Shown here: positions 17,281 to 25,933 of the stretch, piece after piece
Numbering within the stretch: position 1 is the stretch's first letter
Layout: every line of letters starts with the position of its first letter
Notes under the pieces: generated by a model
Seen by the model: only the letters and a program-made list of their open reading frames with translations
Told to the model about the DNA's origin: nothing
Database searches by the model: none
DNA from: Thermohalobaculum sp039030715
GTDB taxonomy: Bacteria > Pseudomonadota > Alphaproteobacteria > Rhodobacterales > Rhodobacteraceae
Assembly: GCA_039030715.1 (NCBI GenBank)
Contig: JBCCDU010000004.1
Coordinates: 37,667 to 101,666 of the forward strand
Direction of reading: 5' to 3'
Length of the DNA: 64,000 nt
Made by a program: the position numbers and the translations under genes

Positions 17281-18011
17281 CACTCGGCCGCCTTGACGGT
17301 ATGATCGTGGGCATGATCGTGATCGTGTTGGTAAAGCGCCAACGCCCCCTTGGTGCCGTAGCCGAAGAGCGCCCGGTATTCTGGCGTGGAGGAAACCACA
17401 CTGGGCGTTCCCTGACAGCAAATATGGCCATTCAGGCAGATCACCCGATCGGACGCGCTCATCACCACGTGCAGGTCGTGGCTGACCATCATCACAGCGC
17501 AGTCGAGATCGGCGCGAACCGCCTCTATCAGAGCATAGAAGGCAGCGGCGCCCGGCTGATCCAACCCTTGCGTCGGCTCGTCCAGCAGCAGCAGATCGGG
17601 GCGGGTCAGGAGGGCTCGGGCGAGCAGCACCCGCTGAAACTGACCGCCAGAGAGGGCGTGCATCTGCCGGCCCTGCAATCCTGGCACGCCAACCTCCGCA
17701 AGGATGGCCGCGATCTCGGCCGACGTGTGACGCTTGGGAAGGCAAAGGAACCGGTTGACCGTGAGCGGCATGGTGGCATCGACATAAAGGCGTTGCGGGA
17801 CATAGCCGATCCTGAGCCCCGGCAATTGCTTGACCGATCCATGGCTGGGACGCTGAGCGCCGATCATTGCGCGCAACAGGGTGGATTTACCCGAGCCGTT
17901 GGGGCCGACGATCGTCACGATCTCTCCCCGCTCGATCGCCATATCCACGCTGTGAAAGACACGGTTCTCGCCAAGGGTCACCGCCAGATCGGTGGTTTCG
18001 ATCAGGGTCAC
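17280..18011 (-). CDS. znuC: Zinc ABC transporter ATP-binding protein
   Basis: 243 residues from a GTG at 18011 that overlaps the zur stop (GTGA). Walker A is GPNGSGKST, the signature LSGGQFQRVLLARAL, Walker B LLLLDEPTQGLD and the switch His in MMVSHDLH. A His/Asp-rich tail (HDHDHAHDH, near residues 229-237) closes the protein and probably binds zinc. It powers zinc import with ZnuB. Being third in command behind zur in one coupled operon, it should be shut off when zinc is plentiful. Confidence 0.94.
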   Translation of the reverse strand: MTLIETTDLAVTLGENRVFHSVDMAIERGEIVTIVGPNGSGKSTLLRAMIGAQRPSHGSVKQLPGLRIGYVPQRLYVDATMPLTVNRFLCLPKRHTSAEIAAILAEVGVPGLQGRQMHALSGGQFQRVLLARALLTRPDLLLLDEPTQGLDQPGAAAFYALIEAVRADLDCAVMMVSHDLHVVMSASDRVICLNGHICCQGTPSVVSSTPEYRALFGYGTKGALALYQHDHDHAHDHTVKAAE

Positions 18012-18502
18012 GGGCGGGCGTCCTGTTGGCAGGCGGGGCAGAGCCCTTCGACCTCGACCATCACGCGTTCTACCGCGAACCCGATCTCGCGCGCGGCTTC
18101 GCCGATCGCACCATCGCCCGGGACAGCGTGGTTTTCGGCCACCGCCCGGCAACTCCGGCAGATCATGAAAACCGGGTCATGGCCCTCGCCCGGATGCATA
18201 CAGGCGACGAACGCATTCAGGCGCTCGATCTTGTGGACGAACCCATGACCAACCAGGAAATCGAGCGCGCGATAGGCGACCGGAGGCTGCGAGCCCAGAC
18301 CGTCCTCATCCAGACGCCGGAGGATGTCATAGGCACCCAGCGCCGCATGGCTTTCCAACAGTAGTTCCAGCACCCGGCGGCGAACCGGCGTGACGTTCAG
18401 ACTCTCACCTGCGCTGATCTCCTCGACCTGGGCGAGGACCCGGGCAACGCAGTCGGCATGATCATGGGCCTGCATCGCCAGGCCGGGATGGGTCTTGGTC
18501 AT
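18008..18502 (-). CDS. zur: Zinc uptake regulator, Fur family
   Basis: 164 residues. Winged-helix DNA-binding half with LNVTPVRRRVLELLL, and a C-terminal dimer/metal half with two structural CxxC pairs (ICRSC and LCPAC). The context (znuC and znuB downstream, znuA divergent) marks it as Zur rather than Fur. Start ATG 18502 is preferred: the longer frame to 18538 would begin inside the Zur box. Ribosome-binding sequence before it is poor. It should repress both its own operon and znuA through the box at 18522-18538. Confidence 0.92.
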   Translation of the reverse strand: MTKTHPGLAMQAHDHADCVARVLAQVEEISAGESLNVTPVRRRVLELLLESHAALGAYDILRRLDEDGLGSQPPVAYRALDFLVGHGFVHKIERLNAFVACMHPGEGHDPVFMICRSCRAVAENHAVPGDGAIGEAAREIGFAVERVMVEVEGLCPACQQDARP

Positions 18503-18521
18503 TGGGGGGCTTTCGGTTGCA

Positions 18522-18538
18522 ATGTTATATTCTAACAT
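18522..18538. promoter_or_regulatory. Zur box
   Basis: ATGTTATATTCTAACAT, a 17-bp near-perfect palindrome with arms ATGTTA / TAACAT. It matches the known proteobacterial Zur operator pattern (ATGTTATA..TATAACAT). It lies in the 77 bp between the divergent starts of zur (18502) and znuA (18580), so one site can control both directions. Confidence 0.85.
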
Positions 18539-18579
18539 GTATCTGCAACGCCGCGCAACGAATCCGCGAGGGGGGCCAC

Positions 18580-19497
18580 GTGAAGTTCACCGCATTGGCA
18601 GCACTTATCCTGACACTTGTTGGCGTCACGGCACGGGCCGAAGTGCCCCGTGTGGTCGCAGATATCGCGCCGGTTCACTCGCTGGTGGCGCGGGTGATGA
18701 AGGGTGCGGGCGCCCCCGATCTGTTGATGCCTGCTGGAACGTCGCCACATGATCATGCTCTCAAGCCCTCGACCGCGTTGGCGCTTGCGCAGGCGGATCT
18801 GATATTTTGGATTGGTCCCGAACTGACGCCCTGGTTGAAGCGCGCGGTCAGCAGCCTGGGGTCCGAGGCCCGGAGTGTCGCTTTCTTGTCCAACGGCCAG
18901 ATAGAGACCCTGGCGCGGCGGGAAGATGCGGCGTTCAAGACGGATGGGCATGATCACGACCACGATCATAGCCACGATCATGGTGCACCGGATCCGCATC
19001 TGTGGCTCGACCCCCGCAATGGCAGCGAGATGTTGGGCATCATCGCAGCCGCTTTGTCCGAAGCGGATCCGGTGAATGCCGCGCTCTATGCCTCCAACGC
19101 GGCGGATGCGATGGGTGAGTTGCAAAGCCTGGAGGGAGAAATCTCCGAGATGCTCTCGCCGCTGCAGGACCGCGGATTTCTGGTTTTTCACGATGCCTAT
19201 CACTACTTCGAGGATCGTTTCGCGCTGAAGGCAGCAGGGGCTGTCGCGCCCAGCGATGGGGCCCAGCCCGGGCCCGCGCGCGTTGCCTCCTTGCGTAAGA
19301 TGGTGCGCGAGGGCGGTGTGGTCTGCGTCTTCTCCGAACCACAGCTCGATGCCAGGGCGTTGCGTCTGGTTGCAGCAGATGCGGGCCTGAAGGCTGGTGT
19401 GCTCGATCCCCTGGGGATTGGCGTGACACCGGGGCCTGCGCTCTACCCGCAGGTATTGCGGGGCTTGGCGGTGGCGATGCGGGACTGCCTTGGCTAA
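18580..19497 (+). CDS. znuA: Zinc ABC transporter substrate-binding protein
   Basis: 305 residues from a GTG at 18580 with GAGG upstream. Signal peptide about 1-21 (ends TARAE). It belongs to the cluster A-I metal-binding proteins. Zinc ligands are expected at the His of SPHDHAL, the His of PDPHLWLDP and the His of FHDAYHYF. A His/Asp-rich flexible loop (about residues 127-139, GHDHDHDHSHDH) sits before PDPHLW and is the hallmark of high-affinity zinc-scavenging ZnuA. It delivers zinc to ZnuBC in the periplasm. Confidence 0.95.
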   Translation: MKFTALAALILTLVGVTARAEVPRVVADIAPVHSLVARVMKGAGAPDLLMPAGTSPHDHALKPSTALALAQADLIFWIGPELTPWLKRAVSSLGSEARSVAFLSNGQIETLARREDAAFKTDGHDHDHDHSHDHGAPDPHLWLDPRNGSEMLGIIAAALSEADPVNAALYASNAADAMGELQSLEGEISEMLSPLQDRGFLVFHDAYHYFEDRFALKAAGAVAPSDGAQPGPARVASLRKMVREGGVVCVFSEPQLDARALRLVAADAGLKAGVLDPLGIGVTPGPALYPQVLRGLAVAMRDCLG

Positions 19498-19609
19498 ACA
19501 TTATAAATCGTGATGTTTGTGGCATTATATATTCATTTTTGTTCTGAGTGAAGGATCGCTATCTGTCTTCTGCCGGTCGCATGACCGTGCCCTACAGGAG
19601 GACAACGCG

Positions 19610-19852
19610 ATGACGCTTCACGCCAGACTGTCTGACTTTGAACTGCGCGAACGCCAGGTTCCGCGCGATGCTTCGCCAGCGCTTTACGTGATCGTGGCCG
19701 CGATCCTTGCGCTGGCCCTTGCCGGGCCCATGGTGGTCATGCCGGATCACAGCTCTACCGCTGTCGACACGGCGCTCGACACTGCCGAAACGGAGCAGCG
19801 CGTGATCGAGGACTGGCGCGGAAACAGCGCCAGCTTCCACCTGGCGCCCTGA
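19610..19852 (+). CDS. Small single-TM protein, unknown
   Basis: 80 residues from ATG 19610, with an ideal AGGAGG at about 19596-19601. A charged N-terminus (about 1-25) is followed by one TM (about 27-50, ALYVIVAAILALALAGPMVV) and a short acidic tail. Family not recognised. It is separated from znuA by 112 bp that are AT-rich for this genome and contain the short inverted repeat AAACAT...ATGTTT, and is followed by a hairpin terminator, so it is probably expressed on its own. Confidence 0.68.
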   Translation: MTLHARLSDFELRERQVPRDASPALYVIVAAILALALAGPMVVMPDHSSTAVDTALDTAETEQRVIEDWRGNSASFHLAP

Positions 19853-19857
19853 AAAAT

Positions 19858-19887
19858 GGGCGGCGATGACTCACATCATCGCCGCCC
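19858..19887 (-). terminator. Intrinsic terminator of the uspA-symporter operon
   Basis: Perfect 12-bp stem GGGCGGCGATGA / TCATCGCCGCCC with a 6-nt loop. Read on the minus strand it is followed by ATTTTTC, giving a classical U-tract for the AGCS gene; it also lies right behind the plus-strand small gene. Confidence 0.8.
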
Positions 19888-19903
19888 GCTGTTTCAGCCG
19901 TGC

Positions 19904-21481
19904 CTAGTGGGCGTAGCGTTTGATCTCTCCGCTTTTCAGCCGATCGAGATAGCTGTTCAACTCGGCCTTCACGATCGGCATCAGGAAGTAGAGGCCGATG
20001 ATATTGACCACCGCCATGGCGAAGATAGCCGCATCCGAGAAGTCGATGACCGGACCGAGGTTCATCGCGGCCCCGATGACGACGAAGATGCAGAACAGGA
20101 TCTTGAAGATCAGCTCGGTCACCTTGCCTTCGCCGAACAGATAGGTCCACGCCTTCAGGCCGTAATACGACCACGAGATCATGGTCGAGAAGGCGAACAA
20201 CACGACCGCAATCGCCAGGATGAACGGGAACCAGCTGAAGCTGCTCTCGAACGCGGCGGAAGTTAGTTCGACCCCGCCAACGCCGCCCGCGGTGGCAATC
20301 CGGCCAGCCTCGGCATCCCAGAGATAGCGCCCCGTCTCAGGGTCGGTGTTCAGCACACCGGTGATCACGATCACCAGGGCCGTCATGGTGCAGATCACCA
20401 CAGTGTCGATGAACGGCTCCAACAGCGAAACGAAGCCCTCGGTAATCGGCTCCTTGGTACGCACGGCCGAGTGGGCAATGGCAGCCGAGCCGACACCTGC
20501 CTCGTTCGAGAACGCGGCCCGTTTGAAGCCCTGGATCAGCGCACCGACCAGACCGCCCGCGACACCGACATCGGTGAAGGCCCCGGCGAAGATCTGCCCG
20601 AAGGCCCAGCCAATTTTATCCGCGTTCATGATCAGAATGACGACGGCAGCGCCGACATAGATCAGCGCCATGAAGGGCACGACCTTTTCTGTCACCTTGG
20701 CGATGGACTTGATCCCACCGACGATCACGATGAAGACGATGGTCGCGATGACCACGCCAGTGATCCAGCCATTGCCGCTGAGGAAGCTGGACTCGCCCCC
20801 GGTGATATTCACCAGCTGCGCATGGGCCTGGTTCGCCTGGAACATGTTGCCGCCCCCCCAGGATCCCAGGATGCAGAAAATCGCGAACAGCACGGCCAGC
20901 ACCCGGCCGATGGCGCCGCGCCCTTGCTCTCCCATCCCCTTGGTGAGGTAGTACATCGGCCCGCCGGAGACGCTGCCATCCGCATATTCATTGCGGTATT
21001 TCACGCCCAACGTGCATTCGGTGAATTTCGAGGCCATGCCCATCAGCCCGGCCAGGATCATCCAGAAGGTTGCCCCCGGTCCCCCGATGGAGACCGCGAC
21101 CGCAACACCCGCGATATTGCCGAGGCCCACGGTGCCCGAGAGCGCCGTCGCCAGCGCCTGAAAGTGGCTGACCTCCCCCGCATCGTTGGGATCGGAGTAA
21201 TCCCCTTTCACCAGCGCGATAGAATGGGCGAATGCCCGGAACTGGATGAAACCGAAATAGATCGTGAAGACCGTGGCACCCACCACCAGCCACATTACGA
21301 TCCAGGGAAAGGTGGTGCCCGGGAAGGGCGCAAAGATGAAGCTGACAAACGGGCCCGTAACGGCGCCGACCGTCGCGTTGATCTGTTCGTCGATCGACGG
21401 TGCCCCATTCTGCGCCGCGGCGAAGCGCGGCAGGAGGAGCGAGAGGAGCGCCAGCACCGGCGCAATCATGCGATATGACAT
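19904..21481 (-). CDS. Sodium:alanine/glycine symporter (AGCS family)
   Basis: 525 residues with about 10-11 TM segments, an N-terminal signal-like segment (residues 1-23) and the AGCS signatures GTVGLGNIAGVAVAV and SKFTECTLGVKYRN, plus GFKRAAFSNEAGVGSA. It imports alanine, glycine or a related small neutral amino acid with Na+. ATG 21481 has GGAGA upstream on the minus strand. It follows uspA by 22 bp and they end at one shared terminator, so they form an operon. The pairing with a universal stress protein suggests ligand- or stress-linked control of transport but this is inference. Confidence 0.93.
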   Translation of the reverse strand: MSYRMIAPVLALLSLLLPRFAAAQNGAPSIDEQINATVGAVTGPFVSFIFAPFPGTTFPWIVMWLVVGATVFTIYFGFIQFRAFAHSIALVKGDYSDPNDAGEVSHFQALATALSGTVGLGNIAGVAVAVSIGGPGATFWMILAGLMGMASKFTECTLGVKYRNEYADGSVSGGPMYYLTKGMGEQGRGAIGRVLAVLFAIFCILGSWGGGNMFQANQAHAQLVNITGGESSFLSGNGWITGVVIATIVFIVIVGGIKSIAKVTEKVVPFMALIYVGAAVVILIMNADKIGWAFGQIFAGAFTDVGVAGGLVGALIQGFKRAAFSNEAGVGSAAIAHSAVRTKEPITEGFVSLLEPFIDTVVICTMTALVIVITGVLNTDPETGRYLWDAEAGRIATAGGVGGVELTSAAFESSFSWFPFILAIAVVLFAFSTMISWSYYGLKAWTYLFGEGKVTELIFKILFCIFVVIGAAMNLGPVIDFSDAAIFAMAVVNIIGLYFLMPIVKAELNSYLDRLKSGEIKRYAH

Positions 21482-21503
21482 AGGTGTTCTCCGATTTCTG
21501 ACG

Positions 21504-21932
21504 TTATGGGACGATGACGGTGGCAACCGGCGCGGCCTGTGCCAGCCCGATGGGCACGCTGCCGAAGACGCGGTCGGCCAGGGAATTGCCGCTGCGCCCG
21601 ACAAAGATCATGTCCGCCTCCTTGTCCTTGGCGGTGCCGATGATCAGGTCGACCACATTGCCGTAGCGGATGTCCGAGCTCACCTCGACCCCCGTGCCGT
21701 TCAGCGACTTCAGAATTGGGGCCATTACGATATCATTCGCGCGGGCCAGCTCTTCGGTGCGCCTTTTATGGCGCTCGGCCAACTCCTCGGGGGTGAGGAA
21801 GGAATAGGGTGACCACTCGAGCACATGCAACACATGAAGGCTCGCACCCATCGTCTTGGCATGGTCAGCCGCATAGCTGACGACACCGCCGTCTTCGCCA
21901 TCATAGGCGACAAGGAAAAGCTGTCCTGGCAT
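21504..21932 (-). CDS. Universal stress protein (UspA family)
   Basis: 142 residues. Alpha/beta UspA fold: N-terminal FLVAYDGEDGG and C-terminal IFVGRSGNSLADRVFGSVP, which matches the ATP-binding G-2X-G-9X-G(S/T) motif, so it is probably the nucleotide-binding type. First gene of the two-gene operon with the AGCS symporter. Likely a cytoplasmic dimer modulating the transporter or responding to energy state; no direct evidence. Confidence 0.88.
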   Translation of the reverse strand: MPGQLFLVAYDGEDGGVVSYAADHAKTMGASLHVLHVLEWSPYSFLTPEELAERHKRRTEELARANDIVMAPILKSLNGTGVEVSSDIRYGNVVDLIIGTAKDKEADMIFVGRSGNSLADRVFGSVPIGLAQAAPVATVIVP

Positions 21933-22161
21933 CGGTCGGAGTCCTCTTTTGCTTTTGTTGATCCGCCTCGCTGGCTCCCCTATGTCCCACGAGAGGACAC
22001 TTTTTTGCGGAGCGCAAGGGGGCATTCACAAGTTTGGCGTGTGGTTTTCGGTGCTGACGGTAGAAAATTGAGACCGATTTCGAGGTGTTGCGCGTGATTG
22101 GGATGCCGATACCAACGCGCTTTGCTTGCGTTCCGAGGCTGCGCCGCGCATAAGGCGGCGG

Positions 22162-23535
22162 ATGAGCTTTACCCTTGCAATCGTCGGTCGGCCGAACGTG
22201 GGAAAATCCACGCTTTTCAATCGTTTGGTTGGAAAGCGTCTGGCTTTGGTTGACGACCAGCCTGGCGTCACCCGCGACTTGCGCGAAGGCGAAGCGCGGC
22301 TGGGGGACCTGCGTTTTACCGTGATCGACACGGCAGGTCTGGAGGAAGTCACCGATGAAAGCCTGCAGGGCCGGATGCGCAAACTGACCGAACGCGCCGT
22401 CGGTATGGCGGATGTCTGCCTGTTCCTGATCGATGTGCGTGCGGGCGTCACGCCGACCGATGAAACCCTGGCCGAGATGCTGCGCCGTCAGGGAGCGGAG
22501 GTGATTCTGGGGGCAAACAAGGCCGAAGGGCGCGCGGCGGAGGATGGGATCTACGAGGCCTATTCCCTCGGTCTGGGCGACCCCATCGGTCTATCGGCGG
22601 AGCATGGCGAAGGGATGGGAGAGCTCTATGCCGCCCTCGCCCCGATTGCCGAACGATTTGCGGAACGTGATGCGGTGGAGGCGTTCGACACCGACCTCGA
22701 AGCCGACGAGATGGCGGAAAACCGCCCCCTGCAGATCGCCGTGGTGGGTCGGCCCAATGCGGGCAAGTCGACCCTGATCAACACAATCCTGGGTGAGGAT
22801 CGCCTGCTGACCGGGCCGGAGGCGGGGATCACCCGTGATGCCATTGGGCTGGAGACCGTCTGGGACGGGCGGCGCTTCAAGGTCTTCGATACGGCGGGTC
22901 TGCGCAAGCGCGCCAAGGTGCAGGAGAAGGTGGAGCGGCTTTCGACCTCCGACGCCACCCGCGCGATCCGCTTTGCCGAGGTCGTGGTGGTCCTGATGGA
23001 CGAGGAGAATGCTTTCGAGACACAGGACCTGCGCATCGCCGATTTGGTGGAACGGGAGGGCAGGGCGCTGGTCCTCGCCGTCTCCAAATGGGACTTGGCC
23101 GAAGACAAGAACGAAAGGGTGCGCGAGTTGCGCGAGCGCTGCAACACGCTGCTGCCGCAACTGGCTGGCGTGCCGCTCGTCACCCTCTCGGGCCTGACGG
23201 GGCGCGGCCTCAACCGATTGAAGGACGCGATCGAGACCCAGCACAAGATCTGGAACCAGCGGATCACCACCAATGTCCTGAACCGCTGGCTGGCCGCGCA
23301 GATCGAGCAGCACCCTCCGCCGGCGCCGGGGGGGAGGCGCATCAAGATCCGCTATATGACCCAGGTCAAGACCCGCCCCCCCAGCTTCGTCGCCATGTGC
23401 GCCCGGGCAGACGACCTGCCCGCCAGCTACACCCGCTTCCTGGTCAACGGCCTACGCCGCGATTTCGGCCTGCAAGGCGTGCCAATCAGACTGATGCTGC
23501 GCAAGGGAGAGAACCCCTTCGACAAAGGCACCTGA
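22162..23535 (+). CDS. der: Ribosome-assembly GTPase Der (EngA)
   Basis: 457 residues with two tandem G domains and a KH-like C-terminal domain; it acts in late assembly of the 50S subunit. P-loops are GRPNVGKST at 9-17 and GRPNAGKST at 196-204; G3 motifs DTAG occur in both domains; G4 is NKAE in domain 1 and SKWD in domain 2. The KH domain occupies about 370-457 and ends KGENPF. ATG 22162 follows AAGG by 6 nt. It normally follows bamB; here the zinc and uspA/AGCS loci lie between. Confidence 0.96.
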   Translation: MSFTLAIVGRPNVGKSTLFNRLVGKRLALVDDQPGVTRDLREGEARLGDLRFTVIDTAGLEEVTDESLQGRMRKLTERAVGMADVCLFLIDVRAGVTPTDETLAEMLRRQGAEVILGANKAEGRAAEDGIYEAYSLGLGDPIGLSAEHGEGMGELYAALAPIAERFAERDAVEAFDTDLEADEMAENRPLQIAVVGRPNAGKSTLINTILGEDRLLTGPEAGITRDAIGLETVWDGRRFKVFDTAGLRKRAKVQEKVERLSTSDATRAIRFAEVVVVLMDEENAFETQDLRIADLVEREGRALVLAVSKWDLAEDKNERVRELRERCNTLLPQLAGVPLVTLSGLTGRGLNRLKDAIETQHKIWNQRITTNVLNRWLAAQIEQHPPPAPGGRRIKIRYMTQVKTRPPSFVAMCARADDLPASYTRFLVNGLRRDFGLQGVPIRLMLRKGENPFDKGT

Positions 23536-23658
23536 TGGGCGATTGTCTGGTTTAACTCCATCTACACCTTGTTGAGAGGCAGCCGATCCGGCCAGAATGA
23601 TGAATAGCGAACTATATTGAGTGCAGCCTTCGACGCCCTTCCCAATTAAGAGGATGAC

Positions 23659-24501
23659 TTGATAGCCGACACCCAAACAAGTGCGCCTCCTACCCCGGGG
23701 GCCTTGGCCGGTTTCGCCGGTGGTCAATCAGCATACCGACTGGCGGGTGGCATGGGCGTGGCGTGGCGTGCGGGCGATATCGTTCTGAAACCCAGTCCCA
23801 GTTCAGAAGAGGCGCGATACGTTGCCGAGACGCATTTCGGTCTACGTGACACGTCAGAATGCCGCTTCCAGCGTCCCGTGGCGCCGCCACATGCACTTGG
23901 AGACTGGGAGATTGACGGTTGGGCTGCGTGGCGCTGGATCGAAGGTGAGCCCGCGCCAGAACGTGCGCGCGAAATCGTGCTTGCCGCACGTGCCTATCAT
24001 AACTTGCTTTCTCCGTTGCCGGTTGATCCAATTTTTTCGTCGCGAAACGATCCTTGGGCGCGTGCGGACCGGGTCGCATGGGGCGAAGTAAGCGCCGACT
24101 ATCCAGCCGACTACCTTGCATTGTTGGCGCCGCTTCTCGCCGACCCGCCGCCACTTCTCCGGAGACAGGTCGTTCACGCGGATCTGACGGGCAACGTCGT
24201 TTTCGCCTCCGGATTGGCGCCCGGGATCATCGATCCCACACTCTATTGGCGCCCCGTCGAATTTGCGGAAGCGATTGTTCTGGTTGATCAAAGCTGGTTC
24301 ACTTCAGCGCTTGATATAGCCCCATTCGCCGATACCCCGGCCATCGCACCGATGCTGCGCCTTGCGGCTGCGCGACGGATCGCCGAACAGCCCGAACAAG
24401 TCGCCGCCAACGGTAAGTGTGCCGCCGACGCCTTCGCCGTCGCGCGACAGATTGCGAGCTGGGCCGAAGCCGCGCTCAACTGCCTAGGTTCAGCAAACTG
24501 A
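23659..24501 (+). CDS. Phosphotransferase-fold protein, TIGR02569-like
   Basis: 280 residues from TTG 23659 with AAGAGGA at about 23648-23654. The N-terminal segment LAGGMGVAWRAGDIVLKP, the central WRWIEGEPAP, and the Brenner-like motif VVHADLTGNVVF followed by GIIDPTLYWRP match the TIGR02569 family, a kinase-like group I know mainly from Actinobacteria. It has the catalytic-loop HxDxxxN but its activity is unknown. The flanks (23536-23658 and 24502-24651) are less GC-rich than neighbouring DNA, which fits horizontal acquisition. I am sure of the kinase-like fold, moderately sure of the subfamily. Confidence 0.75.
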   Translation: MIADTQTSAPPTPGALAGFAGGQSAYRLAGGMGVAWRAGDIVLKPSPSSEEARYVAETHFGLRDTSECRFQRPVAPPHALGDWEIDGWAAWRWIEGEPAPERAREIVLAARAYHNLLSPLPVDPIFSSRNDPWARADRVAWGEVSADYPADYLALLAPLLADPPPLLRRQVVHADLTGNVVFASGLAPGIIDPTLYWRPVEFAEAIVLVDQSWFTSALDIAPFADTPAIAPMLRLAAARRIAEQPEQVAANGKCAADAFAVARQIASWAEAALNCLGSAN

Positions 24502-24651
24502 TCAGGGCGCTGAAAGTTCGCTTTGTCACATACATCTGACTTAACTACCGAGTAGTTTGCATCACGCAAAAGTGCCTTTCGCGGGCGGGGCGTTTCTTCA
24601 GATTGGCGATGTTCTGATTTCCGTCGTGGAGCGAACAGGAGGAGAGTCTCG

Positions 24652-25230
24652 ATGAAAACGCTTATCGCCGCCGCCTTGATCGCCGCCCTGCCGCTCGCCG
24701 CGCAGGCGCAGACCTATGCCTTGGATGCCGGCCATACCGAAGTGCGCTTCTTCTATGACCACGCCGGGGTGTCCGAGCAGTCGGGCGAGTGGGGCAAGAT
24801 CGACGGCACGGTCGACTTCGATCCGGAAAAGCCAGAGGCCACCGTGATCAATGTCACCATCGACGCCGCCAGCATCGATACCGGGGTGGAGGCGCTGGAC
24901 ACCCACCTTAAGAAGGACGATTTCTTCGAGGTCTAAACCTATCCGACGATCACGTTCACCTCGACTTCCGTGGTCCAGACCGGACCGGAGAGCCTGCGGG
25001 TCACTGGTGATCTTACCATCAAGGATCAAACCCATTCCGTCATGCTGGATGTGACGCTGGAGCATATCGGCAAGCACCCGGTGGGCCAGTTCCTGCCGTA
25101 CTACGAAGGTGAGTGGGTCGGTGTTCACGCCACCGGCAGTCTGTTGCGCAGTCAATTCGGCGTTGGCTTCGGTGCGCCGCTGACCTCGGACCATGTGCGC
25201 CTGGAGATATCCTCGGAGATGAAAGCGCAG
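24652..25230 (+). pseudogene. YceI-family periplasmic protein, broken by a nonsense codon
   Basis: Signal peptide (MKTLIAAALIAALPLAAQAQ) and the N-terminal half of a YceI lipocalin-like protein run to DFFEV, then TAA at 24934-24936 stops the frame. The very same frame continues at once with TYPTITFTSTSV ... VTGDLTIKDQTHSVMLDV ... and ends SSEMKAQ at 25230, the complete normal length (193 codons). The stop stands where other members have a charged residue before YP. In addition no stop codon follows MKAQ: the next codon is TAC and the frame runs on over the antisense SDR gene to 25542. YceI proteins bind polyprenoid lipids. A single-base sequencing error cannot be excluded. Confidence 0.85.
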
Positions 25231-25236
25231 TACCGC

Positions 25237-25923
25237 TTAGCCGTCGCGCAGGTCGATCAGCGCGGTGGGGGTGGCGAGTGCGGTCATCAACCTTTCGGCT
25301 GCGACATCGCACTGGGTCAGCGCCTCTCGGTTTTCGCCCGGGAAGAACCGGGCGCGCAGGGCCGTGGGCATCCCGGGGGGCATCACCTCGACAATGGTGA
25401 TCCACTTTTGCGCCTCCGCCGCCCAGGATCGGGTCATAGCGGATTGCGCGGCCTTGGCGGCAGCGTAAGCACCAAAGAATTTATGCCCCGTGCGGTCGTC
25501 GGTTGCGATCAGCGCGAGGGCGCCGTCGCGCGCGCGCAGTAGGGGATCGACAACGCGGATCAGATGCTGGAAGGACCGGATATTGATCGCGATGGTCTTG
25601 TCCATGTCCTTGGCATCCGCCTGCTCCAACGTGCTGAGGGGCGGGGCGTGGCATGCCGTGTGGAGCCAGATATCCACGCCCCCGAAACGCTCGTGCAGTG
25701 CCGCGCCCATTCGGGCCAGGCCGTCGCTGTCCTGAATGTCGAGAGGGACAAGCGTTGCGGCCCCGCCAGCGGTCTGGATTGCATCGTCCAATTCTTCCAG
25801 CCCGCCCACTGTGCGGGCAACCGCGATCACATGCGCGCCCGCCTCGCCAAACGCCCGCGCCGCGGCAAACCCAAAGCCGCGGGAAGCACCGGTCACAAGC
25901 ACGGTCTTGCCGGATAGGGTCAT
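25237..25923 (-). CDS. Short-chain dehydrogenase/reductase
   Basis: 228 residues. N-terminal Rossmann motif TGASRGFG for NAD(P) and the active-site YAAAK. The Ser normally about 12 residues before the Tyr is a Thr here (IATDD), and the motif NNAG is replaced by HTACHAP, so it is an atypical SDR and the oxidoreductase activity is uncertain. It starts 10 bp after the purF stop on the same strand; the purF-SDR pairing is common in this order as far as I know. Substrate unknown. Confidence 0.82.
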   Translation of the reverse strand: MTLSGKTVLVTGASRGFGFAAARAFGEAGAHVIAVARTVGGLEELDDAIQTAGGAATLVPLDIQDSDGLARMGAALHERFGGVDIWLHTACHAPPLSTLEQADAKDMDKTIAINIRSFQHLIRVVDPLLRARDGALALIATDDRTGHKFFGAYAAAKAAQSAMTRSWAAEAQKWITIVEVMPPGMPTALRARFFPGENREALTQCDVAAERLMTALATPTALIDLRDG

Positions 25924-25933
25924 CGGAAAGGGA

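Noticed and set aside
18503..18538. Longer zur start at 18538
   Set aside because: It would begin inside the Zur box and has no ribosome-binding site.
24934..24936. Recoded stop (selenocysteine) in yceI
   Set aside because: The codon is TAA, not TGA, and no SECIS-like structure or Cys/Sec motif is expected at this place.
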